A stretch of DNA of 64,000 nucleotides from Undaria pinnatifida (lineage: Eukaryota; Sar; Phaeophyceae; Laminariales; Alariaceae). Positions 44,101 through 55,820 of this stretch are shown here, in pieces (position 1 is the stretch's first letter; each line of letters begins with the position of its first letter). The DNA lies in assembly GCA_012845835.1 (NCBI GenBank), contig JABAKD010000020.1, positions 1,131,936-1,195,935 of the forward strand. Reading direction: 5' to 3'. A program made the position numbers and the translations under genes. The notes below the pieces were generated by a model, which worked only from the letters and a program-made list of their open reading frames with translations, was not told the DNA's origin and ran no database searches.

Positions 44101-47100
44101 TTTCCAGTTGCAAAGGCGTCAATTCGGGGTTCCCACTGTAGTTGAAACCGCTCATTTTTTTACTGTCGTAGATGGAAAGCTACTTCGGAAGTGAGAGCAG
44201 AGCAGGCCCTTTTTGTCACAAGAAAAACGGATAGTTCAATAGGTGCTGTGTTTGGGGCATGACATGGTGACATCATGACGTATTTATCGCCGGCGATCCG
44301 AAAGTAAAATAACTCCTCAGTTACTTGACTATGCCTCATCATATAGCTGATGCTATATATATTAATAATATACTTCGGAGTATTCGTACGACTTACAGGA
44401 TATATTGCATGACAAACTGGTGCATTCCTTCCAAAACCGTCAGATTTATCCCCTTGAACGATTCATAGTTTCCACGCACAGATTGAGTTGCCCTGCCCAT
44501 TCCCCCCCCCCTCCCTCTTGTTCAAACTCATGCCCCCACGTCCTTAAAATCCCCGCCCTGCCCTCACCGATTATACGACTTACAGGATACGTGATAAACT
44601 GATGCACTTCCTTCCGCGGTTGTCAGATTTTGTCTCCCTCAAAAACCGGTTTTATAGTTTCCGCGCACAGACTGCCTAACATCACCCTGTTGACCCTGAT
44701 AGCTACACTGTAGTTCAAAGGGGAGTCGTCGACCTATATCCTTGATGAGGACACACAACCCGTAATACGCGCGATCGGAGTATCACACAGCTTGCAAAGC
44801 TGAGTTTCGACAAAATCTTCGATCCCACAGCTGGAGTGTATTTTTATCTTCATAATATATATTCATAATAAGCATGACACTCGTTCATTTTTGCAGGAAG
44901 GGGGACAGCTGAATTGGTGCAGTGTGTGGAGGCATGACATAGGGTGCAGGAAAGCACACGCCACGCTTGCCTTTTCGTCGGCAGCGTAGCCCCAAATGTC
45001 CCGGCGCATGTCTGCGTGTAGTCTCTCTGCGAACGCTTCGACAAAGCGGTCCGTCAACGCCTGGCCAATCAAACAGAATCAAACGATACGGGCGTTACGC
45101 AGGACGACAGACATGTCCAGAAAAAGCACGGCTACAGCACGGTACGCTTTTCGAAGGTTGCTTGAGTCTGGCACGTCAACAATGGCCTGGTATCAAGACC
45201 CTTCGAAACACTTTCCGATAATACAGTACAAAACGTACTATGATACTGTGTAATTAGCACACAGCCTAATACTGTAGAACAGTAGAAATCTATTTGCAGC
45301 ATGTAACCTATCGCTGTGGCACAGTAGAAGCCTCCTATAAACATAACACGTAGCTTACTGCTGCAGCAAACACCCAACCTCGCGTCACAAATTTGGACAC
45401 AAATCACAAATTTGGACACAAAACAAAAAACAGGCAAAACAATAAAGCGGACAAAATAAAACAACTGGAACGTCAAAGCGCAGACATCCCATACACTACC
45501 GTCAATTCAGTCAGCGAAGATAAATTTCCTGGCGGTAGCACTACACATGAACATATTCCCGCATGAGCAAGCCACGGCAGCCCTGTTGTGTTCTAAAACC
45601 GGGTTACGATTGACACACGAGATAGAATTGACACATGAGACCGACATGGAAATACTAAAAGGGCAAAAAACAAGCGCACAAAAAAAAACACAGCCACCCA
45701 AGCGCTGCAGGTTCGTCCCCGAAAGAGAGCACGCCACTTGAGCATGAAAAACGAACGCCATCCTACGCAGTAGTAACGCCAAACAATCAAGCCGGAAGCT
45801 TTCGAACCTGGACCATAATCTTGGAGTAGTCGTCGTTGAGGTCCTCGAACTCCTTCGCCAGCTTATCACACCCCATGCACGCTACGGCGAACATGCCCAT
45901 GTAGTCCGCCACGCCGCTGTCCTGTTAACGGAGGGGGGGGGGGGGGAAGGAGCCGACAAACCATCGTTGTAGATGGACAAAGACGCTTAGTCCCACAACC
46001 ACAACACTATGGCAGAAGCAAGGGTAGCTGGGAGTCTTGACAAACATACCACAAAGAAAACTGCAAGAATACATCACCAAACGCTGTTATACATCACCAA
46101 ACGTTTCAGCGTCAGGCCAACAAGGGTGAAAAAAAAAAAAAATGACTTCGTACTTCGAACTATTGTTTTAGGACCTTTCCGCATCCCACAGAGACAGCGT
46201 ACTGCTGTGTCACTAGTACAAAAGCGCACGAAGCATACGTTCAAAGCAGGTACAGGCGCTACTGAAGTACAACCCATTCGGTCAAGGCCGCGACTTGGAT
46301 GGACCTCGCACCTATTAGTAGGTGCCAGGTATATGATATTTACCGTTACAAATACGGTAGTTTGCGTCTTCGTGTCTGACAGGCGAGTTTTCGGCTTGAC
46401 CAGTGCTGTTCATTAACAAAATACACAAGTCAGCGTGTCGCTTGCCTTCAGCATCCAACCACCCAATCAGTTAGCCGCCAATTTCAATCAGCTTATAGCC
46501 CCATCTTTTAAGATGCGATCATAGTATACCAGTTTAGATTATAATACCAACACAAAGTTTCCCTTCGGGATATGGTTCGCTTGAAATTCCGGGGGTGTCG
46601 CAAGACGAAAAGGGGTGGGGGGGGGGTGGAAGCCAAACAAAAAAAAAAGCCACCCGGCACAGGTCGCCTGTTGTTTTGCGGGTTTCGGTCCATTCCTTCC
46701 AAAAACTGCGCATTTCCAACTGTTTCACCTTGGGCGCGATAAAGTCCGCTTGGCTAAGGTACGGGTCGTCGGACTCCTTTTCCGCCTGCTGCCGAAGCAT
46801 GCAGAATTTAGCAAGAACCTCTTCCCTGCGAGGAGCAGACGGACGAAGAGGGCGCGACAAAAAACGAAACAGGGCCGTCCGTGAACGCGTAAACACCTAG
46901 CAAGAAAAAAACGGCGAGTTTGTCCAAGCGATGCCACGATAATCTTCACAAAAATACGCAGCCGTGAGATCGAGGACTTCGTCGAAACTGATATTTGCAA
47001 GCTGCTTGTTTGATACCGCACACAAAGGTATGTACAGCTTCCTGTACGCGATACTAACAAAAAGGCCAACGAACCTTTCAGAAAGGGGCTCGGTGATAAT

Positions 47101-50100
47101 CGCACAAAAAGTGCACGTGTAATATAAACGAGGGTACAGACATCCCTGGAGAAACGTAAACGAAACGCGTCCGCAGTTATCAAACACAAGCGAAACACAT
47201 CAAGACACATGGAGCATAAACTTGGCGTGGCATCTACTGTATGTATCAAATATAAACGAAGAACGGTATCCGTTATTTAGTGCTGCTTTGTATTTTGGGC
47301 ACGAGAGCGATTTCTGTTACTTGCCTGCTATCATCCGTGTAGACCTCCACGTCCTCTCCGCCGACTGTCGCGGCCGGGAAGATGCCGACAATGCCGGTTA
47401 GGCTCAATGTTTTCTCCTTTACGATCTGGCAGTTTGTGAAACGGAAAACAAAGGCAGCACACGTTCATTTCATAAAAATTGCAAAGACACCTCAGCTGTG
47501 ATCTAAGGACGTCATTGAATCTATCCTGTTTGGCTAAATGATAAATGAAACGGCCGCCAAAGGTGGTATCTGTTTCATCAAACGGAAAAAACAGGAGTAC
47601 CCGGCAGGTAATGCCGGGTTGATAATCCATACTACCGGTGTGTATTACATGCACAAATTGATGCATTTCCTTCCACAGCTGTCAGATTTTGTCCCCCTCA
47701 GAAACGGTTTTTTTTATAGTTTCCGCGCACAGACTGCCTACCATCACCCTGTTGACCCTGATAGACTACACTGTAGTTGCAAGGGGAGTCGCCGATCTAT
47801 ATCCTTGATGAGGACACACAACTCGTGATGCGCGCGATCGGAGTATCACACACAGCTTGCAAAGATGAGTTTCGACGAAATCTTCGATCTCACAGCTGGA
47901 GTGTATTTTAATTTTTATAATAATACGCTGACGTAGCGGTAGTAGCAGTGCCGTTTATTATCAGTCTCTTTGGTTTGATTGTGTCAAAGTGTAACATTCG
48001 ACCACCACCTGCATACGGGCGCCATCTACCCTCCCCAGACCGCACGACCGTGCTACGCCCCCCTCCATAGCAGCCATCGCGATCTCGGGGGAAAAAAGAG
48101 AGGTCGCCCCCGACCTCGGCGATACGGGGGCATCGAAATATCGACTTTCCTGCAGGGAATGGGTTTTATTGTCCCCGGGGTGCGGGGTTTCCAAAAAATC
48201 AGGAGGCAAGATATTTTTGCACGGGTTTTTCATTTTTCATTTTTCTCCTCATTTTTGGGTTTTTATTATAAGGAAGATGTGTTTTTTTTGGGGGGGATGG
48301 CGTCGAATGCTCCCCGGTTATAGCACAATACCTGGTACCGCGTATGTCCTAAGTGATTTTCGCCGTGCATAATATCCGTACGTCGTGCGGCAGGTACATT
48401 GTACCTGGTACGTATATTATACGTAAAAGCTATTGATGAATCCGCACAGCATTACTACATTGTTCTTGGGCAAGACATATTGTCCTCTCCTCCCGGGGAT
48501 GGGGCAATTGTGTTCCCGGGAATACGTAGATGCGCTGATCATGCCCCTCCGAATGTGTACAGCGGTAGTACCGTGAGTGCTTTTACACACTACATATGAT
48601 ATGTACTGTCTTTTGCCTGCTATGCGTACACGGCGGCGTCACCCGTTCTTCCGTCTGGAATCGCGAGAGGGCTGGTGTGCGGGGGAGGCAACGCAATTCT
48701 GTTTCTGTGTCCACGGCGTCTCTGTTGGTTTGTTTGGTCTGTACCAGTCCCGTTGGCGTAGCGGCGGTCATAACGCTACAAGGTAACACGCAATGAAGGA
48801 AAAAACATTAGAACTAACCTGCCAGAGTTAATACTTGTCAACCAAGAGGGTGGACCATCCATAAGCATAGAAACGGCTGTCAGAGTTAGTACTTGTCAAC
48901 CAAGAGGATGGACCATCCATTGCTATAGAAACGGTCAAGAGAGGGGGATTTGTTTCTTGAAAGGGCCAAAAGGGGCCGTTTGTTTAAGCCGCCAAAAAGT
49001 CAATGGCGAGATATCTTGTACGAAACCGTAAAAAAACAGTTCTATTTCTTTAGAAACGGTCAAAACGGAGCGGTTCCGAACCGTCGCGACGCTAAACACT
49101 CCCACCCAGACCACGTACACATATCAAAAACCTTCTACACAAACACCCTGGCCATTACTTCCTTACTTGTGGATTCACCTTCGGTGATCGGCCAGCCGCC
49201 CAACAGTATATTTCGTACCTACGGTAAGGAAGTACCACGAAAGCTTTGACGACCACAGAGTTCTAGTAAGTCGATCGCGAGAGCACAACTCTCTTGTGCC
49301 CGTGTCCTTCACTTCATTTTATGAGGATAAACGCGGGTCTACGGACCAGCACCATCAGTAGCAACGACAGCACGAACACTACCAACAGTATCGAGAATCA
49401 ACATCACCGACATTACCAGCGATGCCAGAGCAGTCAACTAACATGCACAAGCAGGCTACCATACCCACCCGCCACTACAGCCACCGGTCGCGCATATCGC
49501 TGCTGCTCCGTCCCGGCCCCTGTAAGAGATGCAATGGTCTATGGTATGACAGACTACGGCCATGCATCGCAATGACTACCCCTGGCCTCCCTCGCCTATT
49601 GACCGGTCGACCCACCTTCTTCAGCATGGCCTGCGCATCGACGAAAAGCTTCTTCGCCTCCTCCCCGACAGCTTCGTCCAAAAATATCTTGGGGTAGCCT
49701 CTGTTGGGATACCTGCCTCGCAGCTCCCACGTCTACCACAGCCACACCATCGCCAGGCCACAAGCCAGGGACGGAGGCGGGGACGTGGCATAGCGACGTC
49801 ATGGACAGGGGGGAAGGGGGGGGGGGGGGGGGGGGGGCAGCGTTGGACAACCAAAAGAAGACAAAAGCAACATGGAAATCGCGTCAAGCAAAATAAGTAC
49901 TAACAGAAACCGTAATATCAAAGCAATAACAAAGAACGGGGAAAAAAAAGTAACAAGAGTAACAGAATAACAAGTGTGACAATTCTGTGACAAACAAAAC
50001 AGAGAAAAAAAAAAAAACGAGCAAAAGAACCAAAAACCAAAGGTAAGGGCGCTGGTCGGTGATACTTGCTGCGTTACTTGCCGGGTGTCTTATTGCCCCC

Positions 50101-53100
50101 CCTATAATTTCAACTGTCCCCCTCATCTTTTCTACTTGCGACACCCCCGGTATTTCACGCCATCCGCATCCCGGAGGGGAACCTTGTATACCTTTTACAT
50201 ATTGCCAATTGCCAGACGAATCTTACCTGGAAGAAAGGATTCCAGTCGATGTAGTCAAGGACGTCATCAAGGGCGTAGTTGCCGGTGACCACGGTGATGC
50301 CCTGCTTTGACGGGGGGGGCGCTGGCGGACGCTTGACGAAGTCGATCTTCTTCCCCTTGCTTTGGGCCTTCGCGAACGTCAGGTAGTGTCGCTCCTCCTG
50401 CCCGGCGTAGTGCTCCTCGCGCAGCTCCTCGTACTCCTCCATCAGTTCCTAAGGTTGGTTGGTTGGTTGGTTGGTTGGTTGGTGAATAAGTTGAATTTTC
50501 GTTGATTGAATTATTGAATGATTGATCGATTGGTTGATGAATTGCGTCCTAGAGACACCTTGGTAGTTGACATTTACGGGAGCTTTGGCCGTGGCGCCTA
50601 AAGTCGACCACCCGATCCGAACCCTAGGCCCACCCTTACGCTATTGGGTGACCTGTGTTTGGATGCTGTGGCTTGTCAAGACTCTAGGTTGACTCGACAG
50701 GCTTGGATGCCGTGGTTAGAACGACTCTAGGATGGTTCGGTGGGATCGGGATGCTGTGGCTTGGCTTCGCAGGCGGAGAATGTGGAGGATGTGATTGGGT
50801 GGCTTCGAAGGCGGATGATGTGATTGGGCGGCTTCCCGAGTCTTACGGTACCCGGTGATTGGTTGGCATCGATATCACGCTGCAAAAAGCCACAGCGTCG
50901 CACAACGTCGCGCAGCATCCCATAACGTGGCACAGCATCTCCGCGGCCCCGGTCCATCTCCCGTCGACCCCCTACCTATCCACGACGGTTTACACCAACG
51001 ACTCGGTCGGCACGCCGCAAAGGCAACCCACCTCGACGTATTCCTCCTTCCTGTCGCTCAGGAGAGCTCCCACCACAGTCACCGACCTCGACGCGTCCAG
51101 TACGTGAATCACCGGCGTCTGCGTTTGGAGCAAGTACGTTCAGTTAGGCCGGCAGGCACGCAAAGCGCCGGTCAAGTCACGCATACGATTGGAGAGGGGT
51201 TGGAAGAGGCCAGCGTGAGACAAGGGGTTGGCGCCAGGTCACCGATTTTCAAGGGTTCAATTCAGTAGGTGAATCACCGGCGGCTAGATTTTCATTGTTA
51301 CAGAGTAAGTGCGTTGAAGTAGGCCGTCAGGCAGGCGTTAAGGCAGGGCGACAAAAATGGACGCGTCAGGCAGTCACAAGGCAAGAGCACGATCACCACG
51401 CTGGCCAACCAAAAACAAAGGCAGCAGCAACAAAGCCAATCATGCAGCTGCAGAATACCGGAACAGGTCATCACAAGCACGAACAGAATCCGTCACACCA
51501 AAACAGGCCAATCATGCAGCTACAGCATACAGCATAGTAACCAACCAATCAAGCACGTATCATAGCACTGCGCGACAGCAGGATGTATAGCGCACCAGTA
51601 CAGTAGCACATATCATACCAAAGCAAACAGCAGCATATCATAGCATAGCACTACAGCAGCATATCATAGCACAGCACTACAGCAGCACATACAATATGAT
51701 AGAACAGCACTACAACAGCAGCACATATGAATATCGTAGTGTAACACTACAGCAAAACATATCCAAGCACAGCACTACAGTAGGACATACCAGAGCACAG
51801 CACTGCAGCAAAACGTACCATAGCACGGCACCACACCAGCATGCACAGTAGCAAACCACTACCGCGGCACATATGAGCACACCCCGGAACACGCGCGATC
51901 GAAGAAATTACACGCAGCTGCAAGCACGAGTTTCGACGCAAAAAAATCGATCTCACAACTGAAACGTATTTTTCATTTTCCCAAATATCACAGCACAGGA
52001 CGAACGGAGACGCTAACCTCGGGAGACGCGTACTGCGGGCTGATCTTCACCGCGGTGTGCATCTTGGAGGTCGTTGCCCCTCCAATGAGCAGCGGTAGCT
52101 TGCACCCCGCCTTAGACATTTCCTGCAAAAATGGTGAAAACATGACGGCGATAAGTAAAAAGGCGTGGCAATTTGACGTTTCACATTGGCGATTCGTTTG
52201 ACGTTTGGCTTGGCGTTGTTCTACTCCTATGACGTCGCTTGAGGTAACATTTGATTTGACAAGCTCTGTTGCTATTGATACGTACGCCCAGGCGTTTCGC
52301 TTGGTGTTACACTCTGTTGAATGACCAGCCGTTTTGTTATTGACATTAACAGGCGTTTTGCTTTGCGCTATAACACTACGTATACGACTGATTTGACCAG
52401 ACCAGACGTAACACCACGTACATGACTGATTTGACAAAGACCAGGCGCAACACTACGTATACGGTTGATTCGACCAGACCAGACGTTTCGTATTGATAGG
52501 GCCAGGAGGTTTGTTTATTCTGCAGCTGATATGGAAATGTGTTTTGCTCGGTGTTTCGCCATTGATAAGGACATACGCCCCTGTAACCCCGTTACGACTG
52601 CACCCACGTTTCTGGGCTACACTATTCAATAGCACTATTCAATAGTTGGCTCATAGATGGCTCATAGTAAAAATAAATATTATCAATGCGTATTTGCTGG
52701 ATGCTGCTTGCTGTTGTCGAACTGCTGGTGCTGCCGCTGCTGCCGTTGTTAAAACTACACATACATAAGACTTGTGCAGCGGCTGCTGCTGCTGCTGCTA
52801 CTGCTCTTACGAACGAGTTCTAACATTATGTAACGGCAACTTCATCAACTAGACCTAATACTCCCGGCATGCGTTTCGTTTCCGTTTTCCTTTTACGAGT
52901 ACGCACACTTTTATCTTCTTCATGTTTTTTTTGTGCGGATCTGATGGCCGGAGTTTTAACTCCGGCATGCCTCGATCTCTATTTTTCTTCTTATATATAC
53001 TTCGAAGTACATATTTTGCTTGGTGTGTGTCTACACAACTCAAGTAGTTCCAGGGTTCATGTCTACCTACTGCAAATAGCGGACTGCTGTATTTTTTCAA

Positions 53101-55785
53101 GTTTCCTGGATGCTGGTTGCTTCTGCTATGTATGCTGTACTCCTACGGCTTGCCGTTTGCGGTTGTACTGCCGCTGCTGCTGCTTGCTGTTTTTGTTGTA
53201 GTTATACGTACGAGCAGCGTGGCTGCTGTTTTATATACTTCTGCTGCTGCCGCAGCCATATGGCAAGTAGTGCAGGTGCTGCTGCTGTATGAACAGCTAC
53301 GAAAAACGGAACTGTGTGTTCCTTCATGTTTAAGGTTCTTCACGACACTCAAAACTTCGGCACCCCTGAGCAATACGTAATGTTCCTCGCATTTACGGCC
53401 TCTGTTTTGCCTTCTCGCATGACATCCTCGACCGTTACGGGCATACGCGGAGCCGCAGGCGGGCGTCAGTCCGCCGCGGCGAAACCCCTTTCGTATATGT
53501 ATATGTATGCGCCATGGAATGTCCAAATATGATATTTAGAACTTCATATTCGTATTAAACTCTCGGCATTACTATAAAATTGAATAATGTCGAATCGAAC
53601 AGCTACAACTTTTTGCCTTTTTCCTCGTCCAAGTGCTGCCCTGACCTGCCCGAAGCGTGGGCGCCGGCGAATGGGCGAATGCCGGCGCCCATGCGGAGCC
53701 CTTGTATGTTTATATATACATGGAGACGCTGGACACGAACGCACTCGTCGTTTTTTTTCTTCTATCGTTATACATGGGCCCCAAAAGGGGACGCTGATTG
53801 AGCTACAGCATGACAAACCGTATATCCCACTGTTCTATTCACATGGTGCCTGAGGGCAAGCAGCAGAATTCTCAACTCCGAACAACGGGGAAAGTCACGG
53901 AGCACTACTATTCCTATTACGTAAATCGATCGTTTTGTGGGCCTCCTACCGCTTGGCACCCGGAATCCACGCCGACCTGATCGAACCCAAAACACCGGTA
54001 TTATTACCTTAGCGACGAAAACCATCTCGTCCAGGGACGGGGTGATGAGCCCCGACAGTCCCACGACGTCGACCTTCAGCTCGATCGCCTTGGCAAGGAT
54101 GTGGTCGCATGGCTGCATCACTCCCAGGTCGTACACCTGGGCGAGCGGCGGAGGCGGCGGACGCGGAAAAGGGATGACAAGCCAGGGCGCAAGAAAATAG
54201 AACAAGTTGGTTTGAGCTGTTGTTAATGCATGTCCCGCGCGATGACGTTTCTCCGTGGTTTTTGTTTGGTACCGTTTTCGTTTTTCGTTCCAAATTTTCG
54301 CCTCTATTTTAGTCTTTGCTTTCGTTTTCATACTAATTTTCACTTACCAGGTATATATTTGTTGTCATATTCATTTCCGCTTTCATTTTCATCTCCATAA
54401 ACACAGAATTTAAGCCTAACAGAAAACGCCATACAGACGCCACAGACACAGCAAAAACACAGAAGACAAAGACACAGTAAACACACGAGCCAATACACAG
54501 CAAACACAGCAGACACAGCAGGCAGGCACAGCAAACACAAGAAGACAAAACAAACACAAGGTCACGTCATACCTTGTAGTTGTTGCACCCCAGCACGACC
54601 GCCACAATGTTCTTCCCGATGTCGTGAACGTCGCCCTTCACCGTGGCAATCAGAATCTTACCCGCGTACTGCGAGTCATCGTTCTCGTCCACGCTGTCGG
54701 GGTCGATGCCGTCCGCGATCATCTTTGCCAGTTTCTCGGCCTCCATGAAGGGGAGCAGGTGCGCCACGGCTTTCTTCATCACGCGGGCCGATTTGATCAC
54801 CTATGCGTCGGGTCGGTAACGAGAAGGTGAAGAAAGAAGGTTGTATATTACGAAACACAATAGGAGATGGAGAAGAGGAGGAGGAGGAAATCCCATGCAT
54901 ATCTTACAAATCATACGACTCATATACCGTATGCAGTGTTAAACACGAGCAACTGGGGATTTGTAGCTCAGGCGTCACAGTACGGGACCTGCAGATGTGA
55001 GCCAAAAGAGGTGGGAAGCAACGGGGCCAACTGAGTTGCTTTTTGCATATACCGCCCGCGAGACCATGAACCAACTAATGTGGGGGGGGGGGGGGGGGGG
55101 GGGGGGATATCAACGAGAACGAGAGGACAGAGAGGAAGAAAATCAAGCACAACACGAGGAGAATTGGCAATACGAAAAAACGAAAATCAAGAGAAGAACA
55201 AGAAGCATCACAACAACAACAACAACAACAACAACACCAACAACAACAACAACAAAAAGAGAGGAGAACGAATACCAACAAAACCGACATAAGCAAAGAA
55301 GAAACAACAAAACCTTAATCCATTTCCAACTCCCAAACATATCCTACTCTATACCAAGTCCAAGTGCTTCGTCCCCATGTCGGGAGTGGGGCACCAAACA
55401 TGCTCAAGGGGTTGAAAACCAGAACACAAACATCAACAACATCGCCAAACTTCAACATCAACACCAACAAACAACTCCAACAACACCAACAGTATGTCCG
55501 CGGATGTGCTACCGCTTGTGTACGTGCTAACCCATGTGCTTCCAGATTAGGTGTTTTCACAGGTGCTCACCAACAACACCAACGCCAAGACCTACAGTAT
55601 GCTCGCAGGCGTACTTGCACAAGGGCTTGCAGACGAGTTATACCAGGTGTATCATACGGGTGCTCACCAACATCAATCACCCAACAACAGCACCACCACC
55701 ACCCACAACAGTAACACCACGAGCACCACCACGAGCACCACCAACCAGAACCACAACAACAGCAACTGCAACAACACCAACAACC

Positions 55786-55820
<35 letters not shown>

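Larger units (their letters stand above)
41199..50448 (-). other. metH reactivation (AdoMet-binding) domain
   Basis: Begins [16 protein letters not shown] and continues [31 protein letters not shown], a C-x-LRQQ block ([17 protein letters not shown]), [20 protein letters not shown] (joined across an intron), [60 protein letters not shown] and the C-terminus. The RPAPGYP loop binds AdoMet for reductive reactivation of oxidised cobalamin; a methionine synthase reductase partner is expected elsewhere in the genome. Confidence 0.95.
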
